A stretch of 64,000 nt of DNA from Gammaproteobacteria bacterium (lineage in GTDB: Bacteria > Pseudomonadota > Gammaproteobacteria > GCA-001735895), in the NCBI GenBank assembly GCA_022340305.1, contig JAJDOF010000102.1:21423-85422 (forward strand), in the 5' to 3' direction. Under the pieces are notes generated by a model. The model had not been told where the DNA came from, did no database searches, and was given only the letters and a program-made list of their open reading frames with translations. Numbering within the stretch: the first letter of the stretch is position 1; each line of letters opens with the position of its first letter. Both the position numbers and the translations under genes were made by a program. Of the stretch, positions 16,853 to 25,413 are shown piece by piece.

Positions 16853-18688
16853 ATGTCTCAAGCTCTTGATATTTTGCGTAGCCGCTTCGGCTACCCACAG
16901 TTCCGCTTTCAGCAGCAGCAAATCATCGACGCCCTGGTCGCGGGCCGGGATGCGCTGGTGCTGATGCCGACCGGGGGCGGGAAATCGCTTTGTTACCAGA
17001 TACCTGCCCTGATTAGAGACGGTGTCGGTATCGTCATATCGCCTTTGATCGCGTTAATGCAGGATCAGGTCGACGCGCTCGCACAGAATGGCATACATGC
17101 GGCATTCCTCAATTCGACGCAATCCTCTCAACAACAGTTCAACACCCGTCAGCAGGTTCTGGCCGGCGACATCGACCTGCTCTACGTGGCGCCTGAACGC
17201 GCGCTTACCGCGGATTTTCTGCAATTGCTCGGTGAGTGCCGTATCGCATTGTTCGCCATCGACGAAGCGCATTGTGTTTCACAGTGGGGTCATGATTTCA
17301 GGCCCGATTACCAGAAGTTAAAACAACTGCACGAGCGGTTTCCCGGGGTTCCGCGCATTGCACTCACGGCGACCGCCGACCGGCGCACCCTCGGAGAAAT
17401 CGAGGCGCAACTGCAGCTGCAGGGCGCGGCACGTTTTGTACACAGCTTCGACCGACCCAATATTTTCTATCGCATTACCCAGGGCGATAACGGCCGTCAG
17501 CGGATGTGGGAGTTTATCCAGGAAAACCACGGACAGGATGCCGGTATCGTCTATTGCCTGTCGCGCAAGAAAGTCGAAGAGACAGCCAAATGGCTAAGTG
17601 ACAGGGGTCGCCACGCGTTGCCCTATCACGCCGGACTCGACAAGGATGTTCGCGCCCGCCACCAGAGGATCTTTCTGCAACAGGAAGCGGTCATCATCGT
17701 CGCCACGATTGCCTTCGGTATGGGTATCGACAAGCCCGATGTGCGCTTTGTTGCGCACCTGAATCTACCCAAGAACATCGAATCCTATTACCAGGAGACC
17801 GGTCGCGGCGGACGCGATGGCGACCCGGCCAATGCCTGGATGGCTTATGGTTTGCAGGACATCATCAACCTGCGCCAGATGATGGCGCAGAGCGATGCCG
17901 ACGAACAATTCAAGCGCGTGCTGCATCACAAGATGGAAGCCATGTTGGGGTTCTGTGAACAAAGCGGCTGCCGGCGCCAGACCCTGCTCGAATACTTCGA
18001 TGAAATCCTGCCCGAACCCTGTGGAAACTGCGACAACTGCGTCGAACCACCCCAGACCTGGGATGCGACCGAAGCGGCGCGCATGGCGCTGTCCTGCGTT
18101 TTTCGTACCGGACAACGCTTTGGCGTGAACTACGTCATCGATGTGCTGATCGGCAATGCACGCGAGCGCATCATACAAAACGGTCACGATCAACTGAGCA
18201 CCTTTGGCATCGGCGATCTCGACAACAACGAATGGCGCAGCCTGTTCCGACAGTTGATTGCTCTCGGCTACCTGTTCGCCGATATCGACAACTATGGCGC
18301 ACTTAAGATGAACTCAAGCTGCAAGCCGCTGTTGAACGGTTCGCAGAAATTGCATCTGCGCCAATTCGTCAAGCAGGGGAAGGCAAAGAAACCCAGGAAC
18401 GACAAGATCAAGGTTTCGCTGCAGGCTGCCGACACACCGCTGTTCGACGCGCTGCGCCTGCATCGCAGTGAGCTTGCTCAGCAACAAGCGGTACCACCCT
18501 ACGTCATCCTGCATGACAAGACCTTGCATGCGATTTGTGAGCTACGGCCCGAAACTACCGCGCAACTGGCGGAAATTCCAGGCATCGGCGCGCGCAAGCT
18601 GGAACTCTACGGCGATGATCTGATTCGCATCACGCAACAGCACTCGGTAACCACGTCGCAGCAGGAAGAAAGTCCGGGAAACCACTGA
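16853..18688 (+). CDS. recQ: ATP-dependent DNA helicase RecQ
   Basis: 611 aa, full length. Motif I is PTGGGKSLCYQIPAL, motif II DEAHCVSQWGHDFRPDY, and motif VI QETGRGGRDG. The RQC zinc site is seen as C-x-QSGC and CGNCDNC (residues 364-395), and a C-terminal HRDC domain ends with IPGIGARKLELYG. RecQ unwinds DNA 3'-5' in recombination and repair. The ATG at 16853 follows AAAGGACGG. It is monocistronic, with the palindromic element upstream, and converges on the tetR gene. Confidence 0.96.
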   Translation: MSQALDILRSRFGYPQFRFQQQQIIDALVAGRDALVLMPTGGGKSLCYQIPALIRDGVGIVISPLIALMQDQVDALAQNGIHAAFLNSTQSSQQQFNTRQQVLAGDIDLLYVAPERALTADFLQLLGECRIALFAIDEAHCVSQWGHDFRPDYQKLKQLHERFPGVPRIALTATADRRTLGEIEAQLQLQGAARFVHSFDRPNIFYRITQGDNGRQRMWEFIQENHGQDAGIVYCLSRKKVEETAKWLSDRGRHALPYHAGLDKDVRARHQRIFLQQEAVIIVATIAFGMGIDKPDVRFVAHLNLPKNIESYYQETGRGGRDGDPANAWMAYGLQDIINLRQMMAQSDADEQFKRVLHHKMEAMLGFCEQSGCRRQTLLEYFDEILPEPCGNCDNCVEPPQTWDATEAARMALSCVFRTGQRFGVNYVIDVLIGNARERIIQNGHDQLSTFGIGDLDNNEWRSLFRQLIALGYLFADIDNYGALKMNSSCKPLLNGSQKLHLRQFVKQGKAKKPRNDKIKVSLQAADTPLFDALRLHRSELAQQQAVPPYVILHDKTLHAICELRPETTAQLAEIPGIGARKLELYGDDLIRITQQHSVTTSQQEESPGNH

Positions 18689-18717
18689 TCCTGAACCCCG
18701 ACAAGCAAGCGGGGATG

Positions 18718-19179
18718 CTAGAGACGCTTCAAACCCTCCAGCAACAGGTGGTCCAGTTGCTGGTCGATCAGTAGCTCGTCGAGCGTATCCGCATTGACCG
18801 ATACATAGCTGAACGCCTGGCGCCACTGACGATCGTACTGCTCCCAGAACAACTGCTTTGCCTGCGGGAAACGCCAGCCCTCGCCGATGACCAGGGCATA
18901 AAAGCGCACGGCTTCCGCGGTGAGCCAGCGTTGATGCACCAGCGCCTCAAAATCTTCAATACTGCGCACCGGCGCAATCAAAGGTTTGTTGGCATCGATC
19001 CACAGCGCCAGGGTCGCCAGTATTAAGGCCGCCTTGTCCGGAAAATGATTGTATACCGTCGCCTTGGACACCTTGCTCACCTTCACCACCATATCGATCG
19101 AGGTTCCTTTGAAGCCATTGTCGAGAAACAGGGCCAGCGCCGCACTGGCTATCTGGTTTTTTTTGGACTTCTGAGCCAT
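18718..19179 (-). CDS. TetR-family repressor (short C-terminal domain)
   Basis: 153 aa, shorter than the usual 180-220. The helix-turn-helix is clear: ALALFLDNGFKGTSIDMVVKVSKVSKATVYNHFPDKAAL (key features FKGTS, KVSKATVYNHF). The C-terminal ligand domain is reduced. It is divergent from trpB with the operator at 19214-19234 between the two starts, so it most likely represses itself and the trpB-trpA-like pair. Its ligand is unknown. Confidence 0.87.
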   Translation of the reverse strand: MAQKSKKNQIASAALALFLDNGFKGTSIDMVVKVSKVSKATVYNHFPDKAALILATLALWIDANKPLIAPVRSIEDFEALVHQRWLTAEAVRFYALVIGEGWRFPQAKQLFWEQYDRQWRQAFSYVSVNADTLDELLIDQQLDHLLLEGLKRL

Positions 19180-19213
19180 ATCAGGGTTGATTATCGCTTT
19201 AATTTATGCAAAC

Positions 19214-19234
19214 TATACTAAACCGTTTAGTATA
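19214..19234. promoter_or_regulatory. palindromic operator for the TetR-family regulator
   Basis: There are two perfect 10-bp arms, TATACTAAAC and GTTTAGTATA, around a single central C. The site is 35 bases before the tetR start and 40 bases before the trpB start. This is the classic place and form for a TetR-family operator acting on both genes. Confidence 0.8.
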
Positions 19235-19273
19235 TGTCATTCTTAATGTTCAATCAGAACCCGGGAGCCAGCA

Positions 19274-20533
19274 ATGATTCGCAGTGACAATGGATTTTTT
19301 GGCGAGTTCGGCGGACGCTTCGTCCCCGAAATACTACTGCCAGCACTTACCGAGCTCGAAGATTTATTTTTCGGTCTACGCGATGATCCGGCTTTCTGGC
19401 AGGAATACCTCACCCTGACCCAGGAATTCAGTGGCCGCCCAACTCCACTGACCCCATTACGGCGTTTATCCAAACAACTCGGCGGTGCGCAAATCTGGCT
19501 CAAACGTGAAGATTTGAATCACTCCGGTGCACACAAGATCAACAATGTGCTGGGCCAGGGTCTGCTCGTGCAACGCATGGGCAAACAGCGCGTTATTGCC
19601 GAGACCGGCGCCGGTCAGCATGGCCTTGCGACTGCGATCATGGCGGCACGACTTGGGCTTGATGCCACCATTTACATGGGCGCCGAAGACATTGAACGCC
19701 AATATTCAAACGTCTTCTGGATGCGCCAGCTGGGTTCCAACGTGGTCGGTGTAACCACCGGCGCACAAACCCTGAAAGAGGCACTCGACGAGGCGCTGCG
19801 CGACTGGGCGGCTTCGGTCGAAACTACGCACTACGTACTCGGCACCGCCTGCGGGCCGGCCCCATTCCCGGAACTGGTATCCTATTTTCAAAGCGTGATC
19901 AGCGCCGAGATCAAGGAGCAGGCGATGCGCCAGATGGGCCGACTGCCCGACGAGATCGTTGCCTGTGTCGGCGGTGGTTCCAACGCGATGGGCGCGTTTG
20001 CCGCCTTTCTCGAGGATCCCGAGGTCAAGCTGGTCGGCATCGAGGCCGGCGGTCTCAGCCTGGAGGATGGCCAACATTCGATTCGTCTGTCACAGAACAC
20101 TGGTGAAACCGGGATCGCACAGGGCTACAAGACCCTGTTCCTGCAAAACGATGATGGCCAACTCGGTGATACCCACAGTATTGCGGCCGGGCTTGACTAC
20201 GTTGGCGTGTCGCCGATACTCGCCCATCTATCGCAACAGGGTCGCGTCATCCCCGATTCCGCCACCGATGCAGAGGTCACCGCGGCGTTCAGCCTGCTGA
20301 TGAAGACCGAAGGCATCATCCCGGCACTCGAATCGGCCCACGGTCTGGCCGGTGGTTTCAAGCGTGCGCAACAGATGACGCCCGAGCAGAATCTCGTCAT
20401 CAACTTAAGCGGTCGTGGCGACAAGGATATATTTACCGTCGCGCGCGCCTTCCCGCAGCCCGAATGGGCCGGCTTCCTGCAACGCGAAGCAGATCGGTCT
20501 GCCGCAATAATGCAACAACAAGGAGAACTCTGA
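19274..20533 (+). CDS. trpB: tryptophan synthase beta-like protein (TrpB)
   Basis: 419 aa. The PLP Lys lies in HSGAHKINN, the catalytic Glu in AETGAGQHG, the phosphate loop is GGGSNAMGAF, and the C-terminus has SGRGDKDIF. These are the TrpB1 residues for joining indole to serine. The segment usually read as GLDYPGVGPEHA is GLDYVGVSPILA here, so the loop facing the alpha subunit and indole tunnel has diverged. trpA follows after 2 nt, and a TetR gene diverges upstream. No trpF, trpC or trpD is adjacent. It may be a second copy or a specialised variant. Confidence 0.85.
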   Translation: MIRSDNGFFGEFGGRFVPEILLPALTELEDLFFGLRDDPAFWQEYLTLTQEFSGRPTPLTPLRRLSKQLGGAQIWLKREDLNHSGAHKINNVLGQGLLVQRMGKQRVIAETGAGQHGLATAIMAARLGLDATIYMGAEDIERQYSNVFWMRQLGSNVVGVTTGAQTLKEALDEALRDWAASVETTHYVLGTACGPAPFPELVSYFQSVISAEIKEQAMRQMGRLPDEIVACVGGGSNAMGAFAAFLEDPEVKLVGIEAGGLSLEDGQHSIRLSQNTGETGIAQGYKTLFLQNDDGQLGDTHSIAAGLDYVGVSPILAHLSQQGRVIPDSATDAEVTAAFSLLMKTEGIIPALESAHGLAGGFKRAQQMTPEQNLVINLSGRGDKDIFTVARAFPQPEWAGFLQREADRSAAIMQQQGEL

Positions 20534-20535
20534 TC

Positions 20536-21300
20536 ATGTTTCCTGCACAGTATGAAAACCTGCAAATCATGTCGCACGCGGTGATCGGTTTCCCGAGCCT
20601 CGAGGAAAACGAAAAGGCCATCGCGGGTCTCGTCGACGCCGGCGTTCACCTGATCGAGCTACAGGTACCGTTCAGCGACCCGGTCGCCGATGGCCATACC
20701 CTGGTCAACGCCTGCTACGAGGCCCTGAAGCACGGAGGTTCGGTGCAGGCTACCCTCGATCTGGCGGAACGGGTTTGTGCGCGTCACCCTGAAGTGACAT
20801 TTGTTCTCATGAGTTACCTGAACCCGTTGTACCGTTACGGCCTGGAACGCCTGTTTACAACCGCTGCGGCAATCGGCATCAAGGGCATGATCATTCCCGA
20901 CTGGCCCGTTGAGGAGATCGAACCCTGGTTGCCAAAACTGGATGAACTGGGCCTTTCACCCATTTTGATGGTTACTCCCAATACCGCACCGGAGCGTGTG
21001 CGCCGTATCGCAAAAGCTTCGCGTGGCATGATTTACGTGGTCTCGCGCATGGGCGTCACCGGGCACGAAACCCATTGGGGTGAAAAATTTCAGAACTACA
21101 TCGATCGGATTCGCCAGCATACCGACCTGCCGCTCGCTGTCGGTTTCGGTGTGCGCACTCCCGACGACCTCAAGGCGCTGGCAGGCAAGGCCGAAGTCGC
21201 TGCATTTTGTTCGCAATACATCGAGTGGCAGCGCGATGATGGCAGCGAGGTCGCGGCCAGCAAGATGAAGTCGATCGTGCAAACCATGGCTGCGAACTGA
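20536..21300 (+). CDS. trpA: tryptophan synthase alpha-like protein, divergent (TrpA)
   Basis: 254 aa from the ATG at 20536, with AGGAG 10 bases upstream. The catalytic Glu and Asp are present in LIELQVPFSDPVADG, although the Gly after Glu-Leu is Gln. YLNPLYRYG and VSRMGVTG match TrpA. The usual phosphate-binding ends differ: GFGVRTPDD in place of GFGIS, and AAFCSQYIEW where canonical TrpA has a VGSA segment binding indole-glycerol phosphate. It probably is a TrpA-fold partner of the upstream TrpB, with doubtful activity on the normal substrate. Confidence 0.8.
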   Translation: MFPAQYENLQIMSHAVIGFPSLEENEKAIAGLVDAGVHLIELQVPFSDPVADGHTLVNACYEALKHGGSVQATLDLAERVCARHPEVTFVLMSYLNPLYRYGLERLFTTAAAIGIKGMIIPDWPVEEIEPWLPKLDELGLSPILMVTPNTAPERVRRIAKASRGMIYVVSRMGVTGHETHWGEKFQNYIDRIRQHTDLPLAVGFGVRTPDDLKALAGKAEVAAFCSQYIEWQRDDGSEVAASKMKSIVQTMAAN

Positions 21301-21359
21301 CCGCCGCCATGGCGGCTCGCGACACCACAGTCGAACCTTGGCCCGCCCTGCTATAATCG

Positions 21360-21686
21360 ATGTTCAGTCTGACGAACCTGTTGTGGTTGGTCCTGCTCGG
21401 CACTGCCGGGCTCTACCTGTGGCGCAGCGGCCAGTTCAAAGGCAGAGCCCGCAGCATCGCGGTCAACCATTGCAAACAGCTGAATTTGCAATTGCTCGAC
21501 GATAGCATGGTGATTACTGGCCTGTGGCCGGTTCGCAGTGCTGCCGGTAGCCTGGTTTTCCGGCGCCGTTATCGGTTTGAATTTGCCTCTGTCGGCGATC
21601 GCCGTTACCAGGGCGAGTTAACCATGATCGGCATGCGACTGCTAAACATCGAGCTGGAGACATACAAGCTGCCATCCGCAGATTAG
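21360..21686 (+). CDS. DUF3301 family membrane-anchored protein
   Basis: 108 aa. One N-terminal membrane helix (LLWLVLLGTAGLYLW) is followed by a soluble domain with FRRRYRFEFASVGDRRYQGELTM. The layout and the ARxxAVxxCKxxxLQLLDDSM motif fit DUF3301, a small gammaproteobacterial family of unknown role. It is expressed alone or at the end of the trp pair (60-nt gap containing the GC-rich self-complementary sequence GCCGCCATGGCGGC). Confidence 0.75.
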   Translation: MFSLTNLLWLVLLGTAGLYLWRSGQFKGRARSIAVNHCKQLNLQLLDDSMVITGLWPVRSAAGSLVFRRRYRFEFASVGDRRYQGELTMIGMRLLNIELETYKLPSAD

Positions 21687-21807
21687 TTCGCAAATCTGTT
21701 CGTGAGCCAGGCATAAAAAGTGCATAAATAACTGAAACCAGGATCATCATTTTAACTATACTAACCGACCATGCTCCATCCCCTTTAGATCTCCACTGGA
21801 ACTCACC

Positions 21808-22485
21808 ATGAAACAATTATTCATTCTTCTCAGCCTTGTTGGCGCCATCGGTATATCCGGCTGCCAGACCTTCGATGCCTATACCGGCGAGCAAAAGGTT
21901 TCCAGTACCGCCAAGGGTGCAGGTATCGGTGCCGGTATCGGGGCGGTGCTCGCCTATATCAGCAACAAGGATGAAAGCAGCAAGACACGTAAAAGACGCG
22001 TGCTGCAGGCGGCCGGGGTCGGCGCTATTGCCGGTGGTGGCGTCGGCTACTACATGGATAGCCAGGAAGCCAAGCTGAGACAGACGCTGCGCAGCACCGG
22101 TGTCAGCGTCGAGCGAGTAGGCGACAACATCAACCTGATCATGCCGGGCAATATCACTTTTGTCAGCGCCGGACACGATCTTAACGGCAACTTTTACGAA
22201 GTGCTGGACTCGGTAGTACTGGTGTTACAGGAGTTCAACAAAACGGTTATCGTCGTTGCCGGACACACGGATAGCGTGGGATCGACTGAATACAACCAGG
22301 CCCTGTCCGAAAGGCGAGCAACTTCGGTTGCTAATTACCTGCTGTCCAAGGCAGTCGTTGCGGCTCGTATCGAGACCGTCGGTTTCGGTGAAACCGCGCC
22401 CCTCGCCGATAATGGCAGCGCCGAAGGTAGAAGCCTGAATCGACGCGTCGAGCTCTCGCTTCTGCCCATCACTGAAGGTTCCTGA
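21808..22485 (+). CDS. OmpA-family lipoprotein (YiaD-like)
   Basis: 225 aa. The lipobox is GISGC (Cys19). It is followed by a glycine-zipper stretch (GAGIGAGIGAVLAY and AGVGAIAGGGVGYY) and a C-terminal OmpA peptidoglycan-binding domain with VVAGHTDSVGSTEYNQALSERRA and GFGETAP. It should be an outer-membrane lipoprotein gripping the cell wall. The gene is preceded by an AT-rich region and stands alone. Family assignment is firm; the specific role is not. Confidence 0.9.
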   Translation: MKQLFILLSLVGAIGISGCQTFDAYTGEQKVSSTAKGAGIGAGIGAVLAYISNKDESSKTRKRRVLQAAGVGAIAGGGVGYYMDSQEAKLRQTLRSTGVSVERVGDNINLIMPGNITFVSAGHDLNGNFYEVLDSVVLVLQEFNKTVIVVAGHTDSVGSTEYNQALSERRATSVANYLLSKAVVAARIETVGFGETAPLADNGSAEGRSLNRRVELSLLPITEGS

Positions 22486-22522
22486 TCCCCTGGCTAGCGG
22501 CAAATGATCCAACACAAGGCAG

Positions 22523-23761
22523 TCAATCTCCTGTTGGTTCGCCGCTTAGCGCTCGTCGGATCCTGCCACTGCAGGCAAACAGCACGATAGCGCTCGCCAG
22601 CCCGATCCCCAGCGTGACCGTTAGAATCGACATCAGCGTCGATTCCGCAATTGGGGCCCCCCGTTGCAGACCCGAAGCCAGCAACAGCAGCAGCAAGGCG
22701 AAAAACAGGCGTTCTGCCAGACCCTGTATTGATAAGTAGGTCGCCCGCTGCCGCCGCTCGATGCGTGGCGCGATGGCGGCGCGCACTGGCGCATGCACCA
22801 GCGACATTGGGAAGTTACGCAGACAAACCAACGCCAGCACCGCCGGACTAACCGCGACCGCCATGGCCGCGACGATACCAAGTTGCAGCAACATCGCGAC
22901 CGCGAGCACGCCGGTCAGGCCGAGTTCCATTTGCCAGGCCATGCTCGCCCTGGCACCGATAGCGCCACCGAACATCGACACCGAAATGACCACCCCCGAT
23001 ATCAGTGGTGCGTAGGCAGAAGCTTCCAGCAGTGGCAGTTGTAACACCGTGATATAGGGCTGGTAAAACTCATAGACGATGTGTGCCATCGCATACAACA
23101 CGATCACCACGGCGAAAACCCAACCCAGAACAGGGTCGCGCAAACGCAGACAGCAATCCCAAACTACCCGTGCAAAGCTTTGCGGAATGGCATTACTCTC
23201 GTCGGCATGAACCGGCTCCACGAAGCGCCATGCCAATAGCACCATCACGGTCGCACTGAACAGCGAGAATACATAAGCCAGGCGCAGATCGATCAGCCCC
23301 AGAATGCCACCCGACAACGTGGCGATCGCCAGCATGACCATTCCCCATTGCTCAGCCTTTGCCTCACGTTCCGCGTATTCGCTGTCTCGCCCCAGCGCTT
23401 TCAACGAATCGTAGTGAAAGGCCGTATCGGTGCCGGACTGCATCGCGATACCCATGGCGAGCAAAAACTGGCCGGCAGCAAACCAACCGAATCCAGCGCC
23501 GAAAATGAAACAACAATAGGATGCAATCAATGCCGTGGCAGCGATCAACAAGGTGCGGCGGCGACCAATACGATCGGAGAAATAACCCGAGGGAACTTCC
23601 AGCAGGAATACCGAAAGGTAGTAAACCGCAGAGAGCTCAATGACCTGATCGAGCGGCAAGCTCTGGCTCATGTAGAGGAAAAAGACGGTAATCCATGCAT
23701 GGCCGTCCGAAGCGGCGCGAAACCACGGATACAGGCTGATATTAAGTTGCAGCTTCGACAC
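22523..23761 (-). CDS. MFS transporter
   Basis: 412 aa from a GTG at 23761, where the protein begins with SKLQLNISLYPW. The frame stays open further upstream but loses membrane character. There are about twelve membrane segments, with the MFS signature loop between helices 2 and 3 as GYFSDRIGRRRTLL. The substrate is unknown. It ends 37 nt from the convergent OmpA-family gene. The upstream region carries a short palindrome and faces the BKACE gene. Confidence 0.83.
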   Translation of the reverse strand: MSKLQLNISLYPWFRAASDGHAWITVFFLYMSQSLPLDQVIELSAVYYLSVFLLEVPSGYFSDRIGRRRTLLIAATALIASYCCFIFGAGFGWFAAGQFLLAMGIAMQSGTDTAFHYDSLKALGRDSEYAEREAKAEQWGMVMLAIATLSGGILGLIDLRLAYVFSLFSATVMVLLAWRFVEPVHADESNAIPQSFARVVWDCCLRLRDPVLGWVFAVVIVLYAMAHIVYEFYQPYITVLQLPLLEASAYAPLISGVVISVSMFGGAIGARASMAWQMELGLTGVLAVAMLLQLGIVAAMAVAVSPAVLALVCLRNFPMSLVHAPVRAAIAPRIERRQRATYLSIQGLAERLFFALLLLLLASGLQRGAPIAESTLMSILTVTLGIGLASAIVLFACSGRIRRALSGEPTGD

Positions 23762-23874
23762 GTCTAATGCTTCAGATCTGGCGGGCAGACAACTATAACG
23801 CAGACACAGGCAACATGTGTCGTTTGTGCCGGCAGCCCGTTGGCGTGAAGCACGCTGTCGATCACCCGTTATTT

Positions 23875-23889
23875 GGCGGTCAGACCGCC
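23875..23889. promoter_or_regulatory. perfect 7-bp inverted repeat between MFS and BKACE genes
   Basis: GGCGGTC and GACCGCC around one central A lie in the divergent region between the MFS gene and the BKACE gene. They are further flanked by TTTGGCG and CGCCAAA. This could be an operator or a hairpin. No regulator is encoded next to it. Confidence 0.35.
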
Positions 23890-24013
23890 GATCGCCAAAA
23901 GCGGTCGCATCAGCATTGCGAAACACTCGGTCAGTCAAATGAATTCTCAGGCGCAAAAATGAAACGAAAATTCACAGCCTGACTACACTAAGTGAATATC
24001 AAGAGAATTTTGC

Positions 24014-24889
24014 ATGAATTACGAAGTTATCATTACCTGCGCAGTCACTGGCGCCGGTGATACTACCAGTCGCAGCCACCATGTGCCCATTACGCCACGC
24101 CAGGTGGCCGATGCGGCGATCGAAGCCGCAAACGCCGGGGCTGCGGTAGTACACCTTCACGTGCGCGATCCCCGCACCGGCACGGCTTCACGCAATCCGG
24201 CACTGTTTCGCGAAACCGTAGACATGATCCGCGATAGTGGCGTCGACATGATTATCAACCTGACCGCAGGCATTGGTGGCGACTGGGTACCGAGCGAAGG
24301 CGATCCGTCACTGCCCGGGCCAGGCACCGACATGATCGGCCCGGAGGCGCGTCTTGCACACGTGGTCGAATGCAAGCCCGACATTTGCAGTCTCGACTGC
24401 GGCACCATGAACTTCGGTGGCAATTACACTTATATCAACACGGCATCCTACTTGCGCTGCATGGCGCAAATTACGCTGGATCTCGGCGTCAAGCCCGAAC
24501 TCGAAGTCTTCGATTTGGGCCAGATACGCCTGGCGCGCAGCCTGATTGACGACGGCCTGATCAGCGCACCGCCGATGTTCCAGATCTGCCTCGGTATTCC
24601 CTGGGGCGCCGGTGCCAACACCGCGACCATGTCGGCAATGCAACAGGCGCTGCCGACGGACGCCGTCTGGTCCGGGTTCGGTATTTCCAGGATGCAGATG
24701 CCGATGGTGGCGCAGGCCGTATTACTCGGTGGAAACGTGCGTGTCGGCCTCGAAGACAATATCTACCTTGAACGTGGTAAGCTCGCCAGCAACGGCATGC
24801 TGGTGGAACGTGCCGCTGAAATTATCGAACGCCTGGGTGCCCGCGTGCTGGGCCCGGAGGCAGCACGAGCGAAGATCGGGATAGTGTGA
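24014..24889 (+). CDS. BKACE-family beta-keto acid cleavage enzyme (DUF849)
   Basis: 291 aa, full length. It starts with [14 protein letters not shown], has the zinc-binding [10 protein letters not shown] and the NLTAGIGG loop, and later [13 protein letters not shown]. These are the hallmarks of BKACE enzymes, which cleave a beta-keto acid with acetyl-CoA to give acetoacetate and a CoA ester, in lysine, carnitine or related breakdown. The specific keto acid cannot be called from sequence alone. No CoA-transferase is beside it, only a divergent MFS transporter. Confidence 0.87.
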   Translation: MNYEVIITCAVTGAGDTTSRSHHVPITPRQVADAAIEAANAGAAVVHLHVRDPRTGTASRNPALFRETVDMIRDSGVDMIINLTAGIGGDWVPSEGDPSLPGPGTDMIGPEARLAHVVECKPDICSLDCGTMNFGGNYTYINTASYLRCMAQITLDLGVKPELEVFDLGQIRLARSLIDDGLISAPPMFQICLGIPWGAGANTATMSAMQQALPTDAVWSGFGISRMQMPMVAQAVLLGGNVRVGLEDNIYLERGKLASNGMLVERAAEIIERLGARVLGPEAARAKIGIV

Positions 24890-24929
24890 TATGCGTCGAT
24901 TTCTGCAATTATATCTGCCAGGAAGGTAT

Positions 24930-24938
24930 TGATATAAT
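24930..24938 (+). promoter_or_regulatory. extended -10 promoter for hspQ
   Basis: TGATATAAT is a perfect extended -10 element (TGnTATAAT). It would start RNA near 24945, leaving a leader of only about 18 nt before the ATG at 24963. No sigma-32-type box is visible here, which is notable for a heat-shock gene family. Confidence 0.5.
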
Positions 24939-24962
24939 CCAAATAGCAACTATATGAGTAGC

Positions 24963-25292
24963 ATGAGCATAACCAGTACACAATTCGCAATCGGCCAGGT
25001 GGTCAAACACCGCATCTATGACTTTCGCGGTGTCATCGTCGATGTCGATCCCGAATTCAACAATACCGAGGAATGGTGGCTATCGATTCCGGAAGGTGTG
25101 CGCCCGAACAAAAACCAGCCGTTTTATCATCTACTTGCAGAGAATGAATCGACCGCATACGAGGCCTATGTGTCCGAACAGAACTTGCTGGAGGATGAGT
25201 CCGGTGAACCGGTGAACCATCCCCAGATCGCCGAAGTATTCGGTAAGTTCCTCGGTGCCAGCTACGCGCTACCCGATCACTACCGCAACTAG
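24963..25292 (+). CDS. hspQ: heat shock protein HspQ
   Basis: 109 aa from the ATG at 24963; another in-frame ATG at 24954 adds three residues. The YccV-like domain is clear: FAIGQVVKHRIYDFRGVIVDVDPEF, then EGVRPNKNQPFYHLLAENE and AYVSEQNLL. HspQ binds hemimethylated DNA and acts as a Lon adaptor in E. coli. The gene is preceded by an extended -10 promoter, with no good Shine-Dalgarno before either ATG. It converges on the dehydrogenase gene. Confidence 0.9.
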   Translation: MSITSTQFAIGQVVKHRIYDFRGVIVDVDPEFNNTEEWWLSIPEGVRPNKNQPFYHLLAENESTAYEAYVSEQNLLEDESGEPVNHPQIAEVFGKFLGASYALPDHYRN

Positions 25293-25413
25293 CTGCCATC
25301 GGCCTCGAGCCATCGCTCACCTCCCTGATCTTTTCGGCGACCCCGGACAGCACAGGACCTCTCTCCCGAATGGCACGCACAGCAACCGCCTCACGGTCGT
25401 TGAGTCGCCCCGG

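Noticed and set aside
23762..23956. N-terminal extension of the MFS reading frame to 23956
   Set aside because: The extra 65 residues are Arg-rich and hydrophilic, unlike any MFS start. A GTG at 23761 fits better.
25330..25400. Possible glycine riboswitch (GGGAGAG on the minus strand)
   Set aside because: The sequence lies downstream of the dehydrogenase gene rather than upstream of a glycine-related gene, and the conserved aptamer core cannot be completed.
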